Shown here piece by piece: positions 49,136 to 59,956 of a stretch of 64,000 nucleotides of DNA; the first letter of the stretch is position 1, and each line of letters opens with the position of its first letter. The position numbers were made by a program, and so were the translations under genes. This DNA is from Drosophila miranda. Its lineage: Eukaryota > Arthropoda > Insecta > Diptera > Drosophilidae. The notes under the pieces are model-generated. The model searched no databases, was not told the origin of the DNA, and was given only the letters and a program-made list of their open reading frames with translations. Where the stretch lies: positions 19,632,336-19,696,335 of the forward strand of contig NW_022881614.1 of assembly GCF_003369915.1 (NCBI RefSeq), read 5' to 3'.

Positions 49136-50335
49136 TTCCTTAAAGGAGTTTGACCGAACAGATGGCATTAATAAATATAATGAATTTGTGGCTCTCCACA
49201 AGTGCCAGTCCACCTTTGGCCAGCTCTTTATCGGATGTTGGCCGTAGAAACCTTTGATGCCGGCGAAGCTCTGCAGCTGATGTTGATTGACTACGACGAG
49301 GATGAAGACGAGCAGAACATCGCCGACGATGACGATAGCACTCACCCAGTGTACGCCTTGGCCGTGAACAGGGAATTAAAGCAAGCGATCCCCAAGCCGC
49401 TTACTTGATAGACCATTGTTGGACCTTTCGGCTGGACAGCGCCCGCCAGGCCCTGGAACCAAACCCCCAACTGGCAGATCGATTGTCTGCCATAACCGGC
49501 GTGGATCTGGAGCATGAGCAACGCGTTGAGAAGATACTGAAACGCCTGTGGAGGTACTGTCATGCCTATTCTATTCTCACCGGAAGTAACTCCGATGAGG
49601 AACGCATACCCATATGGTATGTGATGGACGAAATCGGTTCGGTAAACCACTCGGATGACCCAAATTTCCGCCTTGTGCCATTCCTCTACCTCAATACCCA
49701 AACCACTTATAGAATTCTGTTTCCAATCAAAGATTGTGAGCAAAATGAGCTATTGACCCGGGATATGATCGAGTATGTGGGCAAGGATGCACCACAAAGA
49801 GCTGCCCTGCTATTGCCCTGGCGCGATAATTTAACTGGCGAGAGCTTCTTGCAGGTGGAGCCCAGTGCTGACTACTTTACCAGCGGACACATACCAGAAA
49901 CGTATCCTAAAAGGAACACCAATCTCTTGCCAGCTCCGAATCGATGTGATTCGTTGAAGGTTTATGCCGAGTACGAGGTGGTCCGGCAGTATTTAACAGA
50001 TACAAATTTCCTCTTGGTCAACGCTGAAGAGGAAGCCGATGTGTTGTGGCTCATCCACCACTTCAAAGAATTTGAGGAATTTTCCGAGAAGTCGCCTCGT
50101 AAATTCGTCAATCAGTTTCCATTTGAATACGTGATCACCATCAAAGATCTGCTCAGCATTGTGTGTCGTCGGGCAGCCAAAGAACATCACAATGCAGCCA
50201 CTTTGGAAACATATCCCGCCTCGTTGCCCACCACCTACAATCTGTCGACAGAGCTGACAGAGTTTGTCGCGTATTACCAGTCGAGGGCAGTCAAAGGTCT
50301 GGACAACCATTGGATCGTCAAGCCCTGGAACCTGG
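49136..50335 (+). pseudogene. TTLL12: Tubulin-tyrosine-ligase-like protein 12 homologue, broken
   Basis: The N-terminal frame (FDRTDGINKYNEFVALHK, 49149-49202) is followed by a frame change to VPVHLWPALYRMLAVETFDAG (49202 on). A second change near 49378 leads to DHCWTFRLD and a long open frame to 50335 that includes IPIWYVMDEIGS and FPFEYVITIKDLL. The TTL-type motif LDNHWIVKPWNLA stands at the very end. Human TTLL12 has LDNHWICKPWNLAR at the start of its ligase core, so assignment is good. Everything after NLA (ATP-grasp core of the TTL domain) is missing: at 50335/50336 the sequence becomes an inverted piece of sax. Two frameshifts and loss of the ligase core make it non-functional. Confidence 0.85.
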
Positions 50336-51077
50336 CTTCAAATCTCTGTGCGCCATGGCTGGCTTTCCCTCAGTGCCGAAAATTTCAGGCAGATCCAAAT
50401 CATATCGTTGTGGCTTAGGGAATTGCGATTCAAGTGATCGAACAGCGACCCCAGCGGGTAGTAGTGTGTCATGAGCCAGAGCTGGGTGCACGAGTTTCGC
50501 GACGTCATATCAGAGCCAATGAAGCCGAGAATGTTCTCGTGGCGCAGCAAAACAGTGCTGCAAGAAAGTAAGTCCAAGGATTGACTATCATTTCAAAATT
50601 TGAGCAGCAAACGTTAGTTCTCACCTGTAGATTTCCGTCTCCCGCTTCCAGGACTCCTCGTCGCGACTGAAGAATATTTTGATGGCTATGCTCTCGCCAT
50701 GCCAATGACCACGCCACACCTCGCCGTACTTGCCTCGCCCAATGTACTCGATCAAGGTCACCTGCTTGGCCACGGTACGCTGCACTAGCAAGGGTAGACC
50801 ACTACCCGATTCAGACGTCACCGAATGCTGCAGGTATTCACGAAGGGTGCTGTCCCCGGCGCTGGTGGCACGCAACAGCTCATCATTGACCAAATACGAC
50901 TCGGGATCCTGTTTGGTGCGCGAGGCAGCCAAGCGCTTGCGGTGGCTCCGCCGTATATAATAGATGGCGACGGTGCCCAGCAGAGTTATGATCAGAAAAT
51001 ACATATGTACATTGTGGTGCACATAGCTCAAGCAAATCCGATTGATGGTGCCCGTTCCAAACTGGAACTTGAGTATC
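50336..51077 (-). pseudogene. sax: Fragment of BMP type I receptor gene saxophone
   Basis: Minus-strand exon 51077-50635 encodes a transmembrane segment ([16 protein letters not shown]), the GS region (TSESGSGLP, where type I receptors usually have SGSGSG) and the kinase glycine loop ([16 protein letters not shown]) with the ATP-binding Lys (AIKIFF). After a 77-bp intron, exon 50557 downward encodes [20 protein letters not shown] to NDMIWICL. Then about 34 nt are missing and the frame shifts before [17 protein letters not shown]. The fragment ends exactly in the HRDLK catalytic loop, where it meets the TTLL12-like sequence in opposite orientation. Ligand-binding exons and the C-lobe of the kinase are absent. 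The GS and kinase-loop motifs make the type I receptor assignment firm; sax rather than tkv is from remembered sequence. Confidence 0.87.
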
Positions 51078-51094
51078 GTCCTGCAAAGGACTTT

Positions 51095-51271
51095 GGATAT
51101 GGGCCTAGCAGACAACCTAATGGCTGTTGTCTGCGATGGTTGCCCAGCGAATGGCTAGCCGTTTCAAATGCCAATTGGCATTTTCCAGCTTTGTGGGATT
51201 TCACCCATCTGGACAAGATTTTTTACGGCAACTCAAGAGCGCCCTTCTCCGATATCATTCTTAGAAATTTA
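51095..51271 (+). pseudogene. Unidentified coding fragment, left half of a gene split by gypsy
   Basis: Open frame with coding character ([35 protein letters not shown]) directly left of the gypsy element. The frame continues after the right target duplication at 56710 (YNSSFTPTNWREVFDF-like), so the element sits inside one coding region. I do not recognise the protein. Trp/aromatic-rich motifs are the only clue. Confidence 0.55.
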
Positions 51272-51535
51272 TGTAGGAAACGAAGGAAAGAGAGAGACAC
51301 GAAGCGGTCGTGTTTTCGTCGTGTCGTCGGGATAGAGCAGTAATCGGCTCTGAGAGAGCCGATAGCAAGAGAGAGAGAGAGATCAGTCAGTTGTCAGTTC
51401 AGCCACGCATCAGACGTACACGCATATAATTAGTCACAAACATACTTGTAAGACTTGGAGCTGTTATAATTTTAAGTCCAACATACTTATCAAATAAATG
51501 TTACTCGTTGCCATCAAGCAACTTAAACTACTACA
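51272..51535 (+). repeat. 5' LTR of the gypsy element
   Basis: 264 bp, TGTAGG...CTACA, with an AATAAA at about 51493. Carries 9 bp (agtccaaca-like) absent from the other LTR. Confidence 0.93.
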
Positions 51536-51538
51536 AAT

Positions 51539-51552
51539 TGGGGGCTCGTCCG
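51539..51552 (+). other. Primer-binding site, tRNA-Pro type
   Basis: TGGGGGCTCGTCCG is complementary to the 3' end of tRNA-Pro (the same core as in well-known proline-primed retroviral elements). It begins three bases after the LTR. Confidence 0.75.
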
Positions 51553-52381
51553 AAAATAAGCCCAAGACAACAACATTTGCAAGTGAGATTTGTGCGTGTA
51601 TTTGGAAATTTTGGCGACCACGAGACTGGTGACACAAGAGATCGGTCGCGGTGCGAAATTGAATTGCAGTCTGGCCTATAAGTGCGAGAGAGACACTTGT
51701 CGAAGAAGGCGCATTAGTGTGAGCAGACATTCAAGAGAGCTGGAGCGACAAAACTACGGCAGACGGCAGCAAACACAGCAAGAATCAAAACCTTCGTTGT
51801 TGTTGTTGTGCATTGCGTCTGAGAGGCTAGAGCTACAAGGAGACAGGCGGCACAGAGAAGACAATCTGAGCGCGTTCGTTCCAAAGAGAGCAGAAGCGAC
51901 AAAACGACGGCAGACGGCAGCAAACACAGCAAGAATCAAAGAACATTGATTGTTGTTGTGTTGCACTGCGTCGGACGGCAACTACAAGAAGAGACAAGCA
52001 GCAAGGAGACGACCATTTTGTAACAGCAGAAGCAGCGACGATTCGGGAGGCGACAACGAGTTAACGGCGAACAGCGAGAGCAAGGCAAGGCAACAAAGAG
52101 AGGACGGCAACAGCGACATCGACAGGCAAGCGAGATCTGGATGTGGTGGTGTGTGTGCGTCAAATTTGGAGTCTGGAAAGTTCTGCGCAGAAGCGAGAGT
52201 TAACAAGGGTAAACCCATAGTAAGGTGAGCGTTAACAGAGAAGCGATCGTTAACAGTGACGACTTTAAAGGCGTTTTCGGAGTCGATGTTAACTGGAAAA
52301 TTGTTAACAGGCCAGCAGTAATAAGGTTGTTTAAGTTGATTTAATTAATAATATCAATTATTTTGTATTTAAATCGTCACG

Positions 52382-53215
52382 ATGCAAGTTGAAGAGATAA
52401 TGACACTAAGAGTCGCAGATTTGCGAGAGAAGTTAAGAGAGCTTGCGTTGCAGACGACGGGACGAAAGCGCGATTTGCAAGATAGACTATTAATACATCA
52501 CGGCTTTCCAGTTGAGGATGAAGAAGAGTCAGAGGATGAGTCCGTAGTAACAGCAGTTGATGATACCGTAGCAGTTCAACCAGGTACGCGACATGCAGAG
52601 TATAAATGTTGGTTTACGCTAAAAGACGTGGAAGGTAGTGTGTCACAATTTTCTGGTTCTAATAACCCCGACATCAATCAATGGATAGAGGAATTAGAAG
52701 AATGCGCAGCTACTGTTCAATGGAGTCAATTACAATTATTCATTTATGCCAAGCAGTTGTTAGTTGGTGCAGCAAAATCTTTCGCTCGTAGTTTGCGTGA
52801 TATTCGTAACTGGAATTCGTTGAAGGCAGCTCTGTTGGATGAGTTTAGTGTTAAACTGTCGTCCGTAGAAGTACATAGAATGTTGCAAAAGCGCCAGCAG
52901 AAAAAAGGAGAGTCGTTGCATGAGTTTTTGTATGCGTTAATGAAGATAGCCAAGCCAATTAAACTAGATGATGAGAGTTTAATCGAATATTTTGTGGATG
53001 GTATACCAGACGCTAGGGCAAGTAAGGCAATGCTGTACCAAGCTAGAAACTTAAAGGAGCTTAAATTTCAGATCGATGTTTACCAGAAAGCTAGAGGCGG
53101 ATCCAAGCCGATGAGTAAGAATTGGCCGCTGAGTAATAAAAGTGAGAGTTCGGTGATGGGTCGATGGCAGAGAATTTTAGGAAATGTTTTAAGTGTGGAG
53201 ACAAATCGCATTTGA
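52382..53215 (+). pseudogene. gypsy gag, first frame, with SAP-like N terminus
   Basis: 278-residue frame. Residues 8-36 (LRVADLREKLRELALQTTG, then KRDLQDRLL) fit the SAP DNA-binding fold. A capsid-like region follows (SGSNNPDINQWIEELEE, HEFLYALMKIAKPI). It ends out of frame at VLSVETNRI where the zinc-knuckle frame (53164 on) takes over, overlapping by 52 bp. Either a programmed shift or a mutation. Confidence 0.8.
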
Positions 53216-53907
53216 GGAAAGATTGTCCCAAAAATGATTTTTGTTGTTTCAAATGTGGCCAACCAGGACACCGTGCTGCAAGCTGTAATGTCAAGGTCGA
53301 AACCAGACAAGAAAAGAGATCGAATACGAACATTATTCGAGATAAGGAAGTCGTTGATAAGCCGTCAGGTATTTTCACTCCATCAGGTTTGGAATTAAAG
53401 GATATTAAGTACGCGAATTTGGTATTCCAAGGTTTGATTGATACTGGAGCAGATTTGTGTTTAATTCGCAGGAGGGTATTTTTGAAATTTGGAAATCTTG
53501 AACTGATCGGCCAGGAGAAATGTTTAACAGGTATTGGAGATAGTCAAGTTGTAACTTTTGGTAGCTTTTCGATACCAGTGAAAATCGATGAGATTGAAAT
53601 GGAGGTAGAATTTCATGTCATTCCAGACGAGGATATTGGTTTTGAAGCCATTTTAGGAAGGACTATTCTGGATCATGTTGACATGAAAGTTTCTAAGACA
53701 GGAACAAGATTTGTTCGTAGAGTTTGTGGCGAGGATAAAGATAAGAAACTTGATCAGGTAGCATCGTCCTCATGCGTGGAATTGTTTAATGAATATAAAG
53801 GCATTTGCATGTCAAGTATTGACGAAGTTGAGAAGGAGTTTTCAATTGATGTTGGTCATCTCAGTGAAGCACATGCTAGAGAGGTTAGGGGTATGGTAGG
53901 AAAGTAG
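53164..53907 (+). pseudogene. gypsy nucleocapsid and protease segment
   Basis: Two CCHC knuckles (CFKCGDKSHLRKDC, CFKCGQPGHRAASC), then retropepsin with LIDTGADLCLIRR (catalytic Asp-Thr-Gly intact) and the flap and ILGRTIL motif. A TAG at 53905-53907 stops it 27 bp before the next recognisable frame. Confidence 0.85.
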
Positions 53908-53933
53908 AGAGAAATGTAGAAGCGCCGATAAAA

Positions 53934-54686
53934 ATGAAAATTGTATTAGTGGAAGAGATACCAGTTTTCCAGCATCCGAGACGATTACCGTTGTGTGAAC
54001 AGGAAATCGTGGACAAGCAAGTGGAAGAGTGGCTGGCTCAGAAGATTATAAGGCCAAGTACATCGGAGTATGCATCACCAGTAGTGTTGGTACCCAAAAA
54101 GAACGGTAGCAAGAGACTATGCTGTGATTACCGAAAGCTGAATGAGAAAATAGTTCGCGATAACTTTCCAATGTCACATATGGATACAGTGTTGGAGAAA
54201 CTGCAGGGTGCAAAGTATTTCACCACGTTGGATTTAACGAATGGTTTTTTCCATGTGCCTGTAGAAGTCGAGTCTCAAAAATATACGTCTTTTGTGACTC
54301 AGAATGGTCAGTTCGAATTTTTATATGTACCATTTGGAATTTCAAATTCTCCAGCGGTGTTTACCAGATTTATAATGGCTGTGTTGAGAGATTTGGTAAA
54401 GAATAATGAAGCAGCAGTCTATATGGATGACGTTATTATTTGTAGTCAAGATATAGAAGAGGGTTTGTTAAAGTTGAGAAAAGTACTGAAGATAGCGGAA
54501 ATGAATGGGCTACGTATAAATTGGAGAAAGTGTCAGCTGATACGACAAAAGGTTAATTTTCTGGGGTATATAATAGAAAAGAATACGATAAGACCAAGTG
54601 ATGAGAAGACGAGGGCAGTCGAAAAGTTCCCATTGCCAGTTGATAAAAAAGCAGTGCAGCGTTTCTTATTTCCGAAAGTTTATTGA
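53934..54686 (+). pseudogene. gypsy reverse transcriptase segment
   Basis: Contains VVLVPKKNGSKRLCCDYRKLN, TTLDLTNGFFHV, FEFLYVPFGISNSP and the catalytic VYMDDVII box. The frame is lost at about 54667, where FLGLASYFRKF is expected and about 14 nt are deleted (FL/YFRKF). Confidence 0.88.
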
Positions 54687-56514
54687 GGGTTATGCTGTTA
54701 TTGCAAAACCATTGATAGATCTGCTGCGGAAGGATGTTAAATTTGAATTTAAGGAGATACATCAGGTTGCGTTTGAACAACTAAAGGTAGCATTGATTAG
54801 TAGACCTGTTTTAGAAAGGTACAACCCGAAGTTGGAGACAGAAATCCATACTGATGCATCAAAATGGGGGTATGGAGCCGTGTTACTGCAAAAGAGTTTG
54901 GAAGACAGCCAATTCCATCCAGTTCAATATATGAGCCGTAGGACTAAGCCATGTGAAGAGAAATATCCTGCTTATGACCTTGAGGTTCTGGCAATTATCG
55001 AAGCTTTAGCGAAATGGCGTATATACGTTTTGGGTATAAAGTTCAAAATTGTCACAGACTGTAATGCATTTACAATGACGATCAAAAAGAAAGACGTTCC
55101 TTTGAGAGTAGCACGTTGGGCCATGTACCTACAAGATTTTAATTATGTTATAGAACATCGCTCAGGAACGAAGATGAGGCACGTTGACGCGTTGAGTCGT
55201 GTATCTTGTTTTATGGTGACCGAAAGTATAGCTCATCGTTTGAAAGAAGCTCAGCTAACCGACGATTGGGTTAAGGCTGTTAAAAGTATTGTGGAGGACA
55301 AGGAATATGAGGATTATTATATTCAGAATCAGATTTTGTTTAAGGATCCGGATAAGGAGCTCATCGTAGTACCAGCTCAGTTGGAAAATGAGATTATATC
55401 AATAGCACATAAGCAAGGACATTTTTCAGTTAAAAAGACACAAGATATCATTGAAAAGTCGTATTATATTCCGAAGTTAAAAGACAAAGTATGGCGCGTA
55501 ATAAATAGTTGTGTCGAGTGTATCATTGTCAAAGAAAAGACAGGAAAACGTGAGGGTTATTTGCAACCAATAGACAAGGGTGATAGGCCGTTACAAACGT
55601 ATCACATTGATCACGTTGGACCAATGGAAATGACTAAAAAACAGTACAATTATATACTGGTTGTCGTTGATGGATTTTCTAAGTTTGTTTGGTTATATTC
55701 TACACGTAGTACAGGTCTTGAAGAGGTCGTTAAGTGTTTGGAAATTCAGGGGACTAGTTTTGGTAATCCGAACAGAATAGTGACGGATAGGGGTGCAGCG
55801 TTTATGTCCAATTTGTTTCGTGAATATTGTGAGAGAGAGAAAATACAGCATTTAATGATTGCCACAGGCGCTCCACGTGGGAATGGTCAAGTCGAAAGGA
55901 TGCACAAGATAGTGGTGCCTATGTTGTCGAAATTGTGTCAGGGTAATTCCGGTAGTTGGTATAAGCATCTAGAAAAAGTACAGCAAATGATCAACAGTGT
56001 TGAGCCGCGAAGTACCAAGGTAACACCTTTCAAGATATTGACTGGGCTAGACATGCGTATAGGAATGGATCCAAAAATAAAAGAAATATTGGAAGAATCA
56101 CTTATCGAAGAGTTGAACAAGGACCGCGAAAAAATTAGAAAGGAAGTAGTTGAAAACATTGCACGGTTACAGCAGGAAAACAAGAAGAGTTTTGACTTAA
56201 AAAGGAAACTAGATAGACAGTATGAGGTTAATGAGCTAGTAGCTATCAAGCGTACTCAGTATGGTACTGGATTAAAGCTAAAAGGAAAGTATCTAGGGCC
56301 GTATAAGGTGGTTAGGGTAAAGAATCATGGAAGGTACGAAGTCGAGAAGATTGGGGATACTGAGGGTCCCTATAAGACCTCTACAGTTTCAGAATATATG
56401 AAACCTTGGCTAGACCCATCCGAGGCGAATGGTCCGTCAGGACAGCCGAATGTAGGAAACGAAGGAAAGAGACAGACACGAAACGGTCGTGTTTTCGTCG
56501 TGTCGTCGGGATAG
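54668..56514 (+). pseudogene. gypsy RNase H and integrase segment
   Basis: Continues from YFRKFIEGY. RNase H motifs: TDASKWGYGAVL, YDLEVLAIIEAL and the TDCNAF loop. Integrase has the zinc-binding HKQGHF...CVEC part, then DDE residues in YHIDHVGP, VTDRGAAF and NGQVERMHK, all intact. It ends at 56514 inside the 3' LTR. This part alone is an undamaged 600-plus-residue frame. Confidence 0.88.
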
Positions 56515-56705
56515 AGCAGTAATCGGCTCTGAGAGAGCCGATAGCAAGAGAGAGAGAGAGATCAGTCAGTTGTCAGTTCAGCCACGCATCAGACGTACAC
56601 GCATATAATTAGTCACAAACATACTTGTAAGACTTGGAGCTGTTATAATTTTATACTTATCAAATAAATGTTACTCGTTGCCATCAAGCAACTTAAACTA
56701 CTACA
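56451..56705 (+). repeat. 3' LTR of the gypsy element
   Basis: 255 bp, near-identical to the 5' LTR. Confidence 0.93.
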
Positions 56706-56709
56706 TTTA

Positions 56710-57055
56710 TACAATTCGAGCTTCACGCCAACGAATTGGAGGGAAGTCTTTGATTTTGCAAGATTATCACCCAATAGTCCCCGCGGAGTATCATGATTAT
56801 TATCCACCAGAGCTATTCAATATCAGAAAGATAGTTGAACATTTTTTTTTTTTGTTCCGCGCGCAACCCCGTTGGGGCTAAGGGACATAAATTCCAGTAA
56901 GCTCGAGGCAATGGGTTTCATCATTAAAAGGCTTGCGGCGGACATTATAGATTATGCATCCCACATTAGCCAGCCTAATGGACTTCAAAAGGATGCTCTC
57001 TATTTTATAGCCCGCTTAGTCGGCGCTCTAGCTCTATTAACTGAAGAAACCGCGT
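56710..57055 (+). pseudogene. Unidentified coding fragment, right half of the gypsy-split gene
   Basis: Continues the frame of 51095-51271 for about 30 codons, then needs frame changes. One is at about 56785 (to YHDYYPPELFNIRKIVEHF) and one is at the T-run 56842-56853 (to LGLRDINSSKLEAMGFIIKR). It ends LALLTEETA* at 57055. The T-run is a likely slip site. The protein is not recognised; the C-terminal part is helical and Leu/Ile/Ala-rich. Confidence 0.55.
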
Positions 57056-57372
57056 AGAATATCTCTTTTCAAAGTTTTACTTCCCTGCAATTTGCTAGAG
57101 TACAGTCTGTTACATAAGGACTTATAAAGATCCTGAAGACGCCGGTGTCCAGACGCCAACCAGTAGTTGTTGCCATCCAGTAGAGGCGTCTCGTCTCCTG
57201 GTCGAATCTGATGCGCGCCCTCGGCGTTGTACACTCTGCACAGGAATTTTCCTTTTTTCCGCCACGTGTCGACGAAAAGAGCTGTTCGGCTGCACCAGCA
57301 ACCCCCTCGGCACCCCGGCACCCCTCTGGACAACGTCGTTTGGCAGCGTTTGTCAGAACGATTCTGTCTTTC
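57056..57372. other. Noncoding sequence left of the PI31 promoter repeats
   Basis: No plus-strand gene. A minus-strand open frame (57037-57399) reads WRKKGKFLCRVYNAEGAH and LLDGNNYWLASGHRR, which looks moderately protein-like, but no family, start context or splice signals support it. Confidence 0.4.
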
Positions 57373-57461
57373 TGACGTCATTCTGTTCTTCTTCTTCATT
57401 TTTCTGTCATTTTGACGTCATTTCTGTTCTTCTTCTTCATTTTTCTGTCATTTTGACGTCA
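57373..57461 (+). promoter_or_regulatory. Three CRE motifs in 40-bp tandem repeats upstream of PI31
   Basis: The palindrome TGACGTCA, the canonical CREB/ATF site, occurs at 57373-57380, 57413-57420 and 57454-57461. The intervening sequence (ttctgttcttcttcttcatt-tttctgtcat) is tandemly repeated. They lie about 370-455 bp before the PI31 start codon. Confidence 0.65.
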
Positions 57462-57828
57462 TTTTTGAAAAATACCGGAAAATACCAACAAAAAACAATT
57501 GCAGCTCTGGTCACGTTAAGCAGCTGTTTCTGGCAGAACTTAGCCGTTTTCCATTACTGCAGAAATTCGTCAGTATTTACGGTATATTTTGATATATTTT
57601 ATTCCAGAAGGCTCTTATTTGTAAACAAAGCAGCATTTGCCCTTTATTCGCTTTATTTAAAAAACAAGAGTTGTATTTGTTTGTGTGTGATTAAATCTAA
57701 ACGAACAGATGTGAAACAAATTCAACTCTAGCCAACCAAAAATTAAGATCATCTGTTTTGGTGCATCGTCAGGATATGTTGCACTTTGTCTTCTAGCCTC
57801 CTACTCGTGATTTACCGTTGCCGAAAAT

Positions 57829-58763
57829 ATGGAATCTCAAGCGTCCAAGACGGGCGACTTTTTCTACGGCTGGGATCTATTGTTCAAGACTATCCGGGCT
57901 GATGTCAACAAGAAGGCCGACGTGCTGATGGCACTGGTGCACTTTCTGCTGACCAAGCACTATAAGTTTCACTGCGTGGGAATTGGCGATGATGTGTGTA
58001 TTATCCACCATGTCGAATGGTGGTGCGATGCTTGAATAATGCTTTCGTTTCCTTTAGAAAACACTATCGGAGGAGGAGGTGGGAAGTGAGCTGCTTCCTG
58101 ACAACTGGAACAACGATGACACCAAGTACTCGCTCCGCTATGAGCACGAAAAGGTGCTCTATCTGCTTATTGCTCACATAAGCGAAGAGGACTTGCTTAT
58201 CAATTTATTGGACATCAATACGAAGAAGGTATCCAATATTTGCATCGATCCCGAAAGCCTGGTGGCCGCTGTTAACAGAAACATTACCACACTGGTGCCA
58301 ACTGCTTCGGAGGTTGTCGACCGTTTCCGCAAGGAGCTGTTGGACCCGGTGTTCAAAGGAAATTCGCGCTAAGTGACCACTCAGACCATCACAGAACCAC
58401 AACGATCCAGTGCACCGGATCCACTGAGCATAGGGCCACCAAGACATGGCGGGTAAGGCAGTAGCAGATAGCTGAATCCCTGTCCCGTTTAGATCATTTA
58501 TGCCCGGAGGATATGAGCCTCGCCCTTTTGGCTTTCCGGACATCGGTCGCGGGGACCTGGACCCACTCGGTCGCGGTGGTCCTGGTAATCTATTCCCGTT
58601 CCCCTCGCATCCCGGCATGCCTGGAAATGGTATCTCATATCCACGCTTCGATCCGTTTGGACCCATCGATCCGAACATACCCAATCGCGGGCCCAATCCA
58701 GACCACATGCGCCCACCCAACTGGGACTCGGATTACTATATGAGGCGCAACAAAAATCAATAG
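57829..58763 (+). pseudogene. PI31: Proteasome inhibitor/adaptor PI31 with nonsense codon
   Basis: PI31 binds Fbxo7/Nutcracker through its N-terminal FP domain and the 20S proteasome through its Pro/Gly-rich tail; it is an adaptor for proteasome transport. Exon 1 57829-57993 ([20 protein letters not shown]) and exon 2 from 58058 ([18 protein letters not shown]) are joined by a 64-bp GT-AG intron with matching phase. The FP domain is complete to VFKGNSR. TAA at 58370-58372 then stops translation where a GAA/GAG (Glu) is likely. In the same frame VTTQTITEPQRSS follows, then a 40-bp GT-AG interval (58453-58492), short for a fly intron, and the tail ([20 protein letters not shown]...). The tail ends [10 protein letters not shown]; the family's C-terminal HbYX-like YYM is followed here by six extra residues. 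A tail-less FP-domain protein could still be made. Confidence 0.9.
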
Positions 58764-59956
58764 TTTATAATCCATAGTGCAGGTACATGTGGAGTACTTA
58801 TTTGGAATGCAATAGGATTTTGATTGGATTTTCTTGAAAATAGTTTTATTACGGTTCATAAACAAATACAGAATATTTCGATATACAATAAAATTCAATT
58901 CAGCCTGCAAATCCAAATAATTCCTTTGTCATACGATTGCTGGCAAAAGAAAAATGTACAACAATCTTAACTGAACTTAAGGACTGATGCTCCAGATCTC
59001 TCTCTCCTCGATCATCGCTATGTCATGGCGATTCATTTCGTATTATAAAGAAATCAATTTGTGTTTTTGTTCATTGCAAGTGCCAAATGTAAAGTGCAAC
59101 ATAATCTCAAAACATCTACAGAAAAATACATCCAGCGAAATGTCTGTCGTATAGCTAAACATTAGAATGGTTTGTGGTTGGTGTTGCTTTGCTTACGCCT
59201 AGGCTAATATTATAAGTATTACCAATAATATTTTGCTAAATTAATGTAATGTATATAATATTTCATGCTCCTTGCTGCTGGTTGACTTAAATTAGCGCTG
59301 CTGTCGCCGCCGGGCATGCATGCATCCAGCGGATTGCTTAGCTGTACAACTAATCGTAATGTTTTTTGTGCCTTGGCTGCTGCTGCTACTGGCTGCTCCA
59401 TCCCAAGCCGCGCGGCGACTGCTTATGTGCAAATGTGTGTCGTGTCGGTCTCTCGCCGGGTGCAGTCCCTCGCATCAGTCCCATTCCCCGATAAACATGC
59501 GTGGTGTGGGCACATATCCGCGTGTGGGCAGCGGTAAATGGCGGCCATAGATGTGATTGTATGGTGATTCAACAAGCTCCGAATCTACAAGAAGCACAGA
59601 GATCAAAGATTACAAAGCGATTCCCAAATAACAAGCATTCCCTGAATCATTTAAGCAGATATTAATGTGTATGTACAACGGCAGTAGCTGTGGCTGTCCA
59701 GGAGTCTAGGAGTCCAGGTAAGAGTTAGTAAACATTTCGTACAGTTTAGTTCTGTTCACCGGGTTCTCAAAGTTGGCGGGTAGGTGGTGGATTGGGCAAC
59801 ATAAAAACTATGTATAATATATATGGTATGGTGGTATTTATATGTACAGCAACCGATCCGAAGGGGTAACCCACAAAACAAGTAACAGAAATCGACGTTG
59901 TCTGTGCCAAAATAACCTCATTTTCAGTAAACGTAAACGTATGCGTATGCGTTCGT
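58764..59956. other. Convergent 3' region between PI31 and the MH2-like gene
   Basis: AT-rich, with AATAAA-like signals (plus near 58890). It presumably contains the 3' untranslated regions of both genes. No coding exon recognised. Confidence 0.55.

Larger units (their letters stand above)
51272..56705 (+). mobile_element. Ty3/gypsy LTR retrotransposon, 5.4 kb, young but frameshifted
   Basis: LTRs 51272-51535 (264 bp) and 56451-56705 (255 bp) begin TGTAGGAAAC and end CTACA. They differ by a 9-bp indel and very few substitutions. The 4-bp target duplication is TTTA (51268-51271, 56706-56709). A tRNA-Pro-type primer-binding site follows the left LTR. The order gag, protease, reverse transcriptase, RNase H, integrase is complete and there is no env frame, but at least three frame breaks interrupt it. 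Confidence 0.95.

Noticed and set aside
53164..53215. Programmed ribosomal frameshift in gypsy gag
   Set aside because: The overlap is suggestive, but the element has two other clear frame breaks, so plain mutation is as likely. Not claimed.
57037..57399. Minus-strand gene of about 120 residues left of PI31
   Set aside because: Protein-like composition in part, but no recognised family, no clear start and it overlaps the end of another coding fragment.
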